This document shows positions 8,221-16,483 of a DNA stretch of 64,000 bases, one piece after another. Every line of letters starts with the position of its first letter. Positions within the stretch are counted from its first letter, which is position 1. Below the pieces are notes generated by a model. That model saw nothing but the letters and a program-made list of their open reading frames with translations. It was not told where the DNA came from and ran no database searches. A program made the translations under genes and the position numbers. The DNA is from DGNJ01 sp002388905 (lineage in GTDB: Bacteria; Pseudomonadota; Gammaproteobacteria; Pseudomonadales; Porticoccaceae), in contig DAITSJ010000014.1 of NCBI GenBank assembly GCA_036843405.1, positions 30,746 to 94,745 on the forward strand. The letters run 5' to 3'.

Positions 8221-10434
8221 ATGTCGCAATCAATTCGCATGTCCAACCTGGCTGTTGCCGTCTCTCTGGGGATAAGCACAACCGCTCTCTACGCTCAGGA
8301 AGATGCTGAGCCGCAAGCCCGCTCGGCACTGATGCAAGAAGTGGTGGTAACCGCGCGTAAACGAGCTGCCGGGGAAGCTGTCCAGGATACGCCCATTGCC
8401 ATGACGGCATTCGGGGAAGAGCAGTTCAAGGCCGTTTTTGCGGATGACCTTCAGGACCTGGGCCGATTGGCGCCCAACGTCGAATTGAAGTCTTCCAGCC
8501 AGGTCGGTGTACAGAACTTCCACATTCGCGGTATGGGTGTTACGGGTACAACCCCGTCCGACCAGCCGGCGGTGGGGGTTTTTCAGAACGGCGTATTCTG
8601 GGGCATGAACTACGGCTCCCTGCTCGACCAGTTTGACGTTCAGTCCGTGGAGATCCTGCGGGGTCCTCAAGGGACGCTGTTCGGCCGCAATGTGACCGGT
8701 GGCGCCGTGCTGGTGCAAACCAAGCGCCCGGAAGTTGGCGAGGGATTCGGCTTCGCCGCCGAAGGCATTTACGGTTCTTATGGCCGTCGTGATATTTCCG
8801 TGGCCGTCGAGGGCGACATTATCGAAGATACACTGGCGGGCAGGCTGGTGGTGCTCGACCGCAACCTGGATGGTTATTACGACAATCTGGTAACCGGTAA
8901 GGATTTCGGGGAATCCAACACCAGCCTTGTTCGGGGCACCCTGGTGTGGCAGCCGGTGGACGATGTGCAGGCCACGCTGATTGTCGATACCTACGAGGAT
9001 GACGGTGACTCCACCGCCGCCATCGCCATTGAGAGACCGGGAAATCTTCCCGACCAGTTGGGTTTCGATCAATCCGAGGATTGGTGGGATATCCAGTTGA
9101 ACGATCCTGGCGAGTCCGACGTCGAGGTGGATACCGCCACACTTGAGGTGACTTGGGATGTCGGTCAGGGAGTGGTTACCTCCATTTCCGGTTATCGCGA
9201 GACCGATATCTTCAACTGGACCGATTTCGACGGCACGCCCATTGTCGGTTTCAACCAGAGTATCAGTTACGAGCAGGACCAGTTCTCCCAGGAGTTGCGT
9301 TATGCGTCCAATCTCGCTGACTGGGGACAGTTCACCGTCGGCGCCTACTACTTCGAGCAGGAACAGAAGTACCGGGAAGGACGCGAGCTGGCACTGGGTG
9401 CGTTGGTATTTGCCACCGCCAGTAAGCTGGAGCAGGAATCCACGGCTGTCTTCGGTGAAATCGACTTCAATTTTGCCGACAACTGGACCTTTACCCTGGG
9501 CGGGCGCTATACCCAGGAAACCATCGATGCGCAGACCCGGGGTTTTGTCTGCCCGCTGGACAACAGCATAGCGGACGCTACCGTCAGGATCCGTACCTTC
9601 CTGCCGTGTGATCTGGGGCCGACCGCCGACGATGACTGGAACGATTTTTCGCCCAAACTGGCGCTCACCTGGGAGCCGGATGAAAACCAGCTGGTTTACG
9701 GCAGTGCCACCCGGGGCTTTCGTAGTGGGGGCTTCAGCATGCGGGGCAACGAACTCCTGCCGCCCTTTGACTCCGAACAGGTGACCGCCTTTGAAGTGGG
9801 TTATAAAGGCGATATGCTCGATAACCGCCTGCGCCTGAACCTGGCGATCTACCACAATGAGTTCGACGACCTTCAGCGGACCATCCTGGTGCCCAGCGTG
9901 ACTGCGGGCGTGGTGCAGTCCACCGGCAACGCGGCCCAGGCGACCATTCAGGGCCTGGAAGCGGATATCGTCCTGCAGGCGACGGATGATCTGACCTTCA
10001 CCTTCGCTTACGGGTACACCGATGCCTCCTATGATAAGTTCGAGGGCCTGGATGTGGACGGCGACGGTGCTTCGGATCCGGATCTGGCCGCAGACCTGGA
10101 TTTTCCAAGGGTTCCGGATGAGACCTACAGCGCCACGGCGAATTACCTAGTGCCGCTGGGCGATGCCGGGGATCTGGCCTTCCGCGCCTCCTGGAGCCGG
10201 GTCGGTGCCCAGTACCATGACGACCTCAACAATATCCGGGAGCCCGCCTATGAACTCTGGGACGCCAGCGTGACCTATACCGATCCCTCGGCGCAGTGGA
10301 CAGTGGCGGTCTTTGGCAAAAACCTCGGTAATGAAGAATATTCAATCTGGGGCGCGACGCTGGGGGCACTCGGTGAAAACCGCTTTGTGGGCGCGCCACG
10401 CACAGCAGGCATCAGGGTCAGCTACGAGTACTGA
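8221..10434 (+). CDS. TonB-dependent outer-membrane receptor
   Basis: A 737-residue TonB-dependent transporter. It has a Sec signal peptide (residues about 1-25, ending near ALYAQ), a TonB-box-like stretch QEVVVTARKR, a plug domain containing RGPQGTLFGRNVTGG, and a beta-barrel ending in the aromatic C-terminus VSYEY. It imports a ligand across the outer membrane using TonB energy. The plug type is common among receptors for siderophores and for organic substrates in marine bacteria. Its place between a P450 and the MalT-like regulator, with the operator-like palindrome upstream, suggests uptake of the island's growth substrate. The ATG at 8221 follows GGGGAG at 8208-8213. A strong terminator ends the unit. 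Confidence 0.93.
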   Translation: MSQSIRMSNLAVAVSLGISTTALYAQEDAEPQARSALMQEVVVTARKRAAGEAVQDTPIAMTAFGEEQFKAVFADDLQDLGRLAPNVELKSSSQVGVQNFHIRGMGVTGTTPSDQPAVGVFQNGVFWGMNYGSLLDQFDVQSVEILRGPQGTLFGRNVTGGAVLVQTKRPEVGEGFGFAAEGIYGSYGRRDISVAVEGDIIEDTLAGRLVVLDRNLDGYYDNLVTGKDFGESNTSLVRGTLVWQPVDDVQATLIVDTYEDDGDSTAAIAIERPGNLPDQLGFDQSEDWWDIQLNDPGESDVEVDTATLEVTWDVGQGVVTSISGYRETDIFNWTDFDGTPIVGFNQSISYEQDQFSQELRYASNLADWGQFTVGAYYFEQEQKYREGRELALGALVFATASKLEQESTAVFGEIDFNFADNWTFTLGGRYTQETIDAQTRGFVCPLDNSIADATVRIRTFLPCDLGPTADDDWNDFSPKLALTWEPDENQLVYGSATRGFRSGGFSMRGNELLPPFDSEQVTAFEVGYKGDMLDNRLRLNLAIYHNEFDDLQRTILVPSVTAGVVQSTGNAAQATIQGLEADIVLQATDDLTFTFAYGYTDASYDKFEGLDVDGDGASDPDLAADLDFPRVPDETYSATANYLVPLGDAGDLAFRASWSRVGAQYHDDLNNIREPAYELWDASVTYTDPSAQWTVAVFGKNLGNEEYSIWGATLGALGENRFVGAPRTAGIRVSYEY

Positions 10435-10470
10435 TCCAATGGCCTGGGAGCATGGTTCCCCCACCAATGG

Positions 10471-10499
10471 AGCCCCGCTATTTCAGCGGGGCTTTTTTT
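10471..10499 (+). terminator. Rho-independent terminator after the TonB receptor gene
   Basis: A perfect 8-bp stem (AGCCCCGC/GCGGGGCT) with a 7-nt loop is followed by a run of seven T. It starts 37 bp after the receptor stop codon. Confidence 0.93.
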
Positions 10500-10555
10500 G
10501 GTCCGTGTGGCAAAGGCCAAACAGGTACAGGTCGGCAGAGAACCGGAGAAGGTAA

Positions 10556-10957
10556 ATGGATAATCCCAATTTGGCTACCGTGGTCCGTATCTATCAATGT
10601 ATCTTTGGTGGTGAGGTGGACCGCATGGAGCCGTTGCTGGCTCCCGGTTTTTACCTCATAGAGGCCGAGTCACTGCCTTATGGTGGAGAATACGAAGGCT
10701 TCCAGGGGTTTAAAAGCCTGTTGCGAAAGGTCGCCGCTTTCTGGAACCGAACCCTGGTGGGAGAGGTGGAGCGGATGATCGCCGATGGCGACTGGGTGAT
10801 AGCCGTTTTGCGTCTGCGGGGCAGGGACCCGAAAACCGGGGAGCGAGTGTCGATGTCGGTTTGTGAGGTCTGGGAATGCCGGGATGGCAAAGCGGTGGCG
10901 CTCTGGCCTTATTACTGGGATACGAAACGCATCAGCGATATGGCAGGGGACGGATGA
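10556..10957 (+). CDS. SnoaL-like/NTF2-fold protein
   Basis: A small 133-residue protein with the look of the NTF2/SnoaL fold: N-terminal helix with LATVVRIYQCIFGGEVDRMEPLLAPGFYL, then alternating strands with VAVLRLRGRD and a C-terminal WPYYWDTKRISDMAG. Members include isomerases, dehydratases and hydrolases of polyketide and steroid metabolism, as well as non-catalytic proteins. No catalytic residues can be assigned safely. The ATG at 10556 has GGAG at 10545-10548. It is convergent with the MalT-like regulator gene (22 bp apart). Confidence 0.7.
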   Translation: MDNPNLATVVRIYQCIFGGEVDRMEPLLAPGFYLIEAESLPYGGEYEGFQGFKSLLRKVAAFWNRTLVGEVERMIADGDWVIAVLRLRGRDPKTGERVSMSVCEVWECRDGKAVALWPYYWDTKRISDMAGDG

Positions 10958-10979
10958 ATTGTCTCGACACGCAAAGGGC

Positions 10980-13706
10980 TCACTGAATAAGTCCCAGTTT
11001 CCGTGCTTTATCGATGGCACGGGTTCGCGGCCGGGTCCCCAGCTTGTCGTATATCTGCTGCATATACCATTTTATCGAACCTTCGGTCATGCCCAACTTG
11101 CTGGCAATTTCCCGATTGCGCAAACCGTGGGCGGCCATTCCGAGTATTTTAAGCTCGTTATTGGTGAGATTTTCATGGAGTCCCTCGACGACCGTCCCGT
11201 TTACATCCTCTTCATCGGTATCCACTATGGGGGAATTGCCCTCGAAAAATTGCAGTAGCTCGCTGGCAAACTGCTCAACGGAGTCGTCGGTAACCGGTTC
11301 CGGAGAATAGGCTTTCTGGAGAAGCGCCCGGATCAGTGGGCCTTCATCAAGGAAGCTGCGCTTGAAGTCTGCGTCTGAGGCACGGGTCAGCGCTTCCCGG
11401 AGCGGGCGTTGCGCTTCGTTCTCCTGGCCATCCAGGAAATGAAGTTGGGCATGCAGGAGGTTCCAGCGGATAAGTGACCGCACGGCTCCCCGTTTCGCAC
11501 AAAATACGCGCCAGTGTTTGGCAACATCGAGCCCCTGCCGGATGTTGAGTGTGGCAATTGCTATCCTTACCCAAATACTGGCAAGTAATTCCTGGCGCGT
11601 GGTGACGCCCGTTTCGGGGAGAGGTGGGGTTTCATTGAGAGAGATTCCCGCGTTTTTCGCATAGTTCATGCCTTCTTCGGTCCGGCCATCCTGGAACAGA
11701 TATTTGACGCGCTCGTCTATAAGGCCAAGCCGGAAACGTTCGAGTTGGCGGTCCAGCGCGATGACCATTCCCTCGTCGAGAGCCTGGAATGCTTCCTGGG
11801 TATTGCCCCGGGCACGATGCAAGCGGGCCAGAGTCAGCACGCCGGGCATGAGCTGGTCGATATAACCCAGCTTCCGGGCCGACGGCAGGGCATCGGAAAT
11901 CAACTTCTCCGCCTGTTCGAGGTCGTTGCGCTCATAGGCCATTTCGGCCAGTGGAAGAGCAGGCAATGAGGCAAGTGCGGACCTGGGGCCGGAGAACTCA
12001 ATCGCCTTTTGCAGCCCTTCTTCCAGGGCCTGGCGGGCCGACGTGGTCTTTCCGGCAAAATACAGCGATGGGCCAAGGTCGGCGCGAAGGGCCGGAACCA
12101 GCATGGAATAAGGCGAGCGGCTTTCCACGCCCTTGACCGCGAGCCACAGCTGTTCCAGGTCATCGAGTTTGTATTGCTCCCTGCGTGACAGGAGAAGATG
12201 ACAGTAAGTGGTTCCAACCATGTAGGGGTGTTCCATTTCCGGAAAGTCATCCAGCAATTGGCGACACTGTTTTTCCAGCGTTATGACATCGTCGCGGGCG
12301 GAAGTGAGGAGCATTTGCCGATGCAGCAATAAATAGCGTAATTCGCGCAACTGCGTCGCGCCAAGGGATCCCGAGGATTCCAGTTGTTCAATACACTCCC
12401 GGGCGGTGTCAAGAATTTCCTGGCTTCGCTCAAATCGCATGCCCCGGGTATGGAACCAGGACAAAGTGAGAAGGATGCGAGGCTGCCGGTTGATGATCAG
12501 ATCGGGAATCCTCGCCGAAAAACGGGCAACCTGGCGTATGTTGCCGCTGTAGGTAAACCCCAGGGAGCTCTCCTCCAGGAGTTCTGCGGCGTAGTGCATG
12601 TCGCCTGACTGCAGGGCATGTTCCATTGCTTCGGAGAAGTAACCTTCCGCCCAGAACCATTTGGATGCACGTCGATGCAGTTGGTACAGAAGTTCCGGGT
12701 CATTTTCGCCGAGTAACCGGGAGAGATATTTGGCGAGCAGGTGATGATAGCGGTACCAGTGACGTTCTTCGTCCAGTTGGAATAGAAACAGGCCCTTGCT
12801 CTCCACTTCGTCAATCATTTCCCGGGCCATATCCTGGCCTGTAACGGCATTGCAGAGTTCCGGACAAAAGCGTTCCAGGATGCAGGTCTTGAGCATAAAG
12901 TCACGGATCGCGCTGTTTTGTGGAGAAAGCACCTCCTCGTTGAAGTAGTCGGCTATCGTCCGGTTACGGCCGTTAACCGTACTCAACAGTTTTTCCGGCG
13001 TCACACCCCGTCTCATGGCAAGCGTCGCAAGCTTGAGGGCGGCAATCCAGCCTTCGGTTCGTTCAAGGAGAGTCTTCGTGATCTCGTCGCCGAGCGGGCT
13101 GGCAAGGTTGTGGTTCAGGAATAGCCGTGTCTCACCCAGGCTGAATTTGAGTTCCTGGGCATCGAGTTCCAGTAATTCGCCCAGCGTTCGGGCGCGAGCC
13201 AGAGGCAGTTCAGGCTGTGTTCTGCTGGCAATAATGAAATGGGTGTTTCCTGGTGCCTGCTCGATAAGCCTGCCCACGGCGCTGACGGCACCATCGCTGA
13301 GTAAATGGAAATCATCCAGGAAGAAATAAGTGGGCGAGGCAACGCTTTCCAGCGTCTCCAGAAGGAGGTCCAGTAAGTAATCGGCAGAAGCCAGTCCTCC
13401 GGTATAGGCCGCCTCGCCCGGGGCCGGTTGGGTTTCATCAACGTGTAAAGCCGCTATCAGATAGCCAAGGATGTCCACGGCTTCTCCGATGGTTTTGTCA
13501 ATGGTTAGCCAACGAGGCGAGTACCCCAAATCCTGCAAGCGTCGGTACCATTGGACCATCAGGCTGGATTTGCCGAACCCTGCAGGTGCCATAAGCAGAC
13601 TCACGCGGGCATGCACTGCCTCGTCGAGACGGTGCTCGAGCCTCGGCCGCTGGGTGAGGTCTGAATGGAATCCCGGTGGGCGGAGCTTTACGCGCAATAT
13701 TTTCAT
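10980..13706 (-). CDS. MalT/LuxR-family ATP-dependent transcriptional activator
   Basis: A large signal-transduction ATPase regulator of about 908 residues. A Walker A motif APAGFGKSS is near residues 40-48 and a Walker B motif YFFLDDFHLL near residue 125. A long helical tetratricopeptide-like middle region follows, and a C-terminal LuxR helix-turn-helix (LTNNELKILGMAAHGLRNREI...). This is the MalT-like layout in which ligand and ATP binding drive oligomerisation and activation of promoters. The open frame extends to a TTG at 13763. The ATG at 13706 is preferred for its GGGA upstream. It is divergent from the enoyl-CoA hydratase gene, and the shared promoter region carries the island palindrome. 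It is the best candidate for the regulator that reads these sites (inference). Confidence 0.9.
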   Translation of the reverse strand: MKILRVKLRPPGFHSDLTQRPRLEHRLDEAVHARVSLLMAPAGFGKSSLMVQWYRRLQDLGYSPRWLTIDKTIGEAVDILGYLIAALHVDETQPAPGEAAYTGGLASADYLLDLLLETLESVASPTYFFLDDFHLLSDGAVSAVGRLIEQAPGNTHFIIASRTQPELPLARARTLGELLELDAQELKFSLGETRLFLNHNLASPLGDEITKTLLERTEGWIAALKLATLAMRRGVTPEKLLSTVNGRNRTIADYFNEEVLSPQNSAIRDFMLKTCILERFCPELCNAVTGQDMAREMIDEVESKGLFLFQLDEERHWYRYHHLLAKYLSRLLGENDPELLYQLHRRASKWFWAEGYFSEAMEHALQSGDMHYAAELLEESSLGFTYSGNIRQVARFSARIPDLIINRQPRILLTLSWFHTRGMRFERSQEILDTARECIEQLESSGSLGATQLRELRYLLLHRQMLLTSARDDVITLEKQCRQLLDDFPEMEHPYMVGTTYCHLLLSRREQYKLDDLEQLWLAVKGVESRSPYSMLVPALRADLGPSLYFAGKTTSARQALEEGLQKAIEFSGPRSALASLPALPLAEMAYERNDLEQAEKLISDALPSARKLGYIDQLMPGVLTLARLHRARGNTQEAFQALDEGMVIALDRQLERFRLGLIDERVKYLFQDGRTEEGMNYAKNAGISLNETPPLPETGVTTRQELLASIWVRIAIATLNIRQGLDVAKHWRVFCAKRGAVRSLIRWNLLHAQLHFLDGQENEAQRPLREALTRASDADFKRSFLDEGPLIRALLQKAYSPEPVTDDSVEQFASELLQFFEGNSPIVDTDEEDVNGTVVEGLHENLTNNELKILGMAAHGLRNREIASKLGMTEGSIKWYMQQIYDKLGTRPRTRAIDKARKLGLIQ

Positions 13707-13809
13707 CTTTATCCCGGTATCAGATGCAGGTCGGTCTGCGATGCGCGAATGCTTTGACGCCAATGAAAAGAGTCTGGCAAAGGTCTATCATGATTGAATT
13801 GTACCCTTT

Positions 13810-13824
13810 CTAACTTTGGATAGG
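13810..13824 (+). promoter_or_regulatory. Operator-like palindrome in the regulator/enoyl-CoA hydratase divergent promoter
   Basis: CTAAC-TTTG-GATAGG differs from the intact copy at 8091 by a single base. It lies in the 243-bp region between the MalT-like gene (start 13706, minus) and the hydratase gene (start 13950, plus), so it could control both, including autoregulation. Confidence 0.55.
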
Positions 13825-13949
13825 AGACTGGTTACTGCCAACCATCGAGAATTCTCCCTGCTTTTTGCGCGACCGGCAACCGGTTCGATTTGATAGTGAT
13901 GCGCGATTTACCCGTCTTATCGGGAAAACGGCCCCAGTAAGGAAATACC

Positions 13950-14771
13950 ATGAGTGATAAAACCGTCGCAAGCAGTGCTGAATCATTTGAAATCGGTGAT
14001 CTTCGAATCACGCTTTCGGGTGTGATTGCTCTCCTTAAAATGAATCGCCCCGAAAAACTTAATGCCATGGGAAGTCGGTTCTGGGGGGATATGCGCGAGG
14101 CTCTTGCCCGGCTCGAAAACGACGGGCGGACTCGCGTTCTTGTTATCACTGGTAGCGGGGACAAGGCTTTCTCTGCGGGTGGCGATATCGCCAGCTTTGG
14201 CGAGATGAAGACCATGACCCAGCGGCGTGAATACCAGGCGAACGTCATGGACACATTTATCGCCCTGGAAAATAGTCGTCTGCCCGTCATTGCCGCTGTG
14301 AACGGCTATGCTCTTGGTGGCGGGTGTGAGCTGACACTTGCCTGCGATGTGGTCATTGCCTCCGACAGGGCCGTATTCGGGATGCCGGAATCCGCATTGG
14401 GGCTCGTGCCAGGTTTCGGTGTATTGCGTGCCCCTTCGGTCATCGGCCGTCAGATGACCAAGATGATGGTAATGGCCGGGGAGCGACTTGACGCCCATCA
14501 GGCGCTGCAATGCGGCCTGGTTCAGCGTGTTGTTGTACACGAGCAGTTGATGTCCGAGGCCAGAAACATGGCCACGAAAATTGCCGAGAACTCGCCGCTG
14601 GCCCATGCCGTTGGCAAAAAATTGATCAACCGGGGGATCGACCGGGCCGAATTTGATTATTCGGTAGAGGCTCTGACGGTACTACAGTCATCGGAAGACG
14701 CTGCCGAGGGGGTGCGGGCCTTTCTGGAAAAGAGGAAGCCGCAGTTTCCGGACCCGGGAGCTGCTTCCTGA
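13950..14771 (+). CDS. Enoyl-CoA hydratase/isomerase (crotonase family)
   Basis: A 273-residue crotonase-fold enzyme that would hydrate or isomerise an enoyl-CoA thioester. The oxyanion-hole segment is FSAGGDIASF and the second glycine-rich block is NGYALGGGCELTLACD, whose glutamate corresponds to one catalytic position. MPESALGLVPGFG carries the second glutamate (E in PESALG). The ATG at 13950 follows AAGGAAA. The acyl-CoA carboxylase genes follow in the same direction after 101 bp containing another palindrome copy. This suggests co-regulation rather than a strict operon. Confidence 0.9.
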   Translation: MSDKTVASSAESFEIGDLRITLSGVIALLKMNRPEKLNAMGSRFWGDMREALARLENDGRTRVLVITGSGDKAFSAGGDIASFGEMKTMTQRREYQANVMDTFIALENSRLPVIAAVNGYALGGGCELTLACDVVIASDRAVFGMPESALGLVPGFGVLRAPSVIGRQMTKMMVMAGERLDAHQALQCGLVQRVVVHEQLMSEARNMATKIAENSPLAHAVGKKLINRGIDRAEFDYSVEALTVLQSSEDAAEGVRAFLEKRKPQFPDPGAAS

Positions 14772-14787
14772 GCGGAAAAAGCTTCCA

Positions 14788-14802
14788 CTTTCCAAAGATA
14801 GG
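14788..14802 (+). promoter_or_regulatory. Operator-like palindrome before the acyl-CoA carboxylase operon
   Basis: CTTTC-CAAA-GATAGG lies 71 bp before the carboxylase start. Read on the other strand it is the same TTTG-centred element as at 8091 with one arm mismatch. Confidence 0.5.
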
Positions 14803-14872
14803 ACCGCCGTTTATTTTCTTGCGATAGCCTGAAACCTTGGACGAATCTGACCAGTCCGGAGTATAGATTCAG

Positions 14873-16441
14873 ATGGACGATGACACCCCGAAAAATCAGC
14901 TCACTATGCAATCGCTTATCGCCGAGCTGGGCCGTCGCCAGGCCCGGGCCCGGGAGATGGGCGGCGTCGATGGCTTGAAGCGGCACCGGGAATCCGGTCG
15001 TCTGCCGGTGCGCGAGCGGATCTCTCTGCTGCTTGACAATGATGAATCCTGGTTTGAAATCGGTGCTCTGGGCCTGCCCGAGCTGCGCACCAGCAGGCAT
15101 GTGCCTGGCGATGCGGTGGTGACCGGGTTTGGTAAGGTCGATGGACGCAGAGTCGGAGTGATCGGTATTGATTCGAGTGTCGTAGCGGGAACCACGGCGC
15201 CCACCAGTATGCGCAAGCAGGGCCGCTTGATCGAGCATGCGCAAAAGCACGGCTTTCCGCTCGTTATGCTTTGCGATGCCGATGGCGGCCGCATTCCCGA
15301 CGTGATGGGGTGGCGTTTCAGTCATCTGCCCCTGGATTTTAAATCCTTTCTCAAGCCCACGGATGGCGGCCCATTGATTCCACGGGCCGCGGCGGTACTG
15401 GGCCCGTCCTACGGCGATTCAGCCCTCCATGCCTCCACCGCCCATTTTGTCGTTATGGTGAAAAACGCCTCCCTGGCGCTGGTGGGGCCTTCAGTGATCG
15501 AGTCCGCTACCGGAGAACAGTTGACTGATGCGGAACTGGGAGGTGCCGACCAGGCACTGGCCATCGGCAACGCCCATATGGCGGTGGCTGGCGAAGACGA
15601 TGCCATGGACGCCATTGCCGCGTTCCTGTCCTATTTTCCCGCCAATGCCGGTTTGCCCGCCCCGGCGGCGCCGTCCCGCAACCCTGCTGTATCTCCCGAG
15701 GAGTTGGAAAACATCGTGCCCCTGGGGGCGAAGGCGGGTTACGACATGTACCGGGTTATCGAAGCCATTGCCGACGAAGCCAGTGTTTTCCCCTGGGCCG
15801 ATGACTGGGGTCCCGCCCTGTTGACCTGCTTTGCCCGCATCGAGGGAAATCCCGTGGGTATCGTCGCCAATCAGCCCATGGTGCTGGCCGGGGCGCTGGA
15901 TGCCCACGCCCTGACCAAGGAACACGATTTTGTCGACCTCTGTGACAGTTTCAATATTCCCATCGTCTTTCTTCACGATGTTCCCGGCCTGATGGTGGGT
16001 ACCGAAGCGGAGAAAACCGGCATTCTCAAGGCCTATGAAAAACTGGCCCTGCGAATTTCCGAGGCGGCCGTGCCCAAGGTAGGGGTGGTTCTGCGCAAGG
16101 CCTATGGGGGTGGCCACTTTGCCATGGGAGGCAGACCTACCCATCCGGATTTTCTTTTTGCATGGCCTTCCGCCGAGATGGGTTTTATGGCGCCGGAGAC
16201 CGGAGTCCAGACAGTCTACCGCCGGCGCCTTGAGAAGGTAGCGAAAGAGCAGGGGGACGAGGCGGCTGAAAAGCTGGCGGCCGAGTTGTTCGACGAGTGG
16301 GTGACTGAATCCGAGCCCTGGGAGGCGGCGGCTCACCTGGCCCTGGACGATGTCATCGCACCGGCCGACACCCGGCGCGTGATCGCCGCAAGCCTCGACA
16401 TTGCCTGGGGTGAGCATCCGGTGAGAGTGGCCAGGCGGTAA
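14873..16441 (+). CDS. Acyl-CoA carboxylase, carboxyltransferase (beta) subunit
   Basis: A 522-residue carboxyltransferase subunit of a biotin-dependent acyl-CoA carboxylase (propionyl-, methylcrotonyl- or geranyl-CoA type). It transfers CO2 from carboxybiotin to an acyl-CoA. The N-terminal crotonase-like half holds GLKRHRESGRLPVRERI and DADGGRIPD. The C-terminal half holds FLHDVPGLMVGTEAEKTGI and KAYGGGHFAMGG...PSAEMGFMAPE. Length and order match the single-chain beta subunits. The biotin carboxylase subunit follows after 42 bp with its own ribosome-binding site. The acyl substrate cannot be told from the sequence. With a hydratase upstream, a branched or beta-methyl enoyl-CoA is possible (inference). 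Confidence 0.9.
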   Translation: MDDDTPKNQLTMQSLIAELGRRQARAREMGGVDGLKRHRESGRLPVRERISLLLDNDESWFEIGALGLPELRTSRHVPGDAVVTGFGKVDGRRVGVIGIDSSVVAGTTAPTSMRKQGRLIEHAQKHGFPLVMLCDADGGRIPDVMGWRFSHLPLDFKSFLKPTDGGPLIPRAAAVLGPSYGDSALHASTAHFVVMVKNASLALVGPSVIESATGEQLTDAELGGADQALAIGNAHMAVAGEDDAMDAIAAFLSYFPANAGLPAPAAPSRNPAVSPEELENIVPLGAKAGYDMYRVIEAIADEASVFPWADDWGPALLTCFARIEGNPVGIVANQPMVLAGALDAHALTKEHDFVDLCDSFNIPIVFLHDVPGLMVGTEAEKTGILKAYEKLALRISEAAVPKVGVVLRKAYGGGHFAMGGRPTHPDFLFAWPSAEMGFMAPETGVQTVYRRRLEKVAKEQGDEAAEKLAAELFDEWVTESEPWEAAAHLALDDVIAPADTRRVIAASLDIAWGEHPVRVARR

Positions 16442-16483
16442 GTCTGCCATGGTGTCAATGACCAAGAAAGAAAGGAGCAGACC

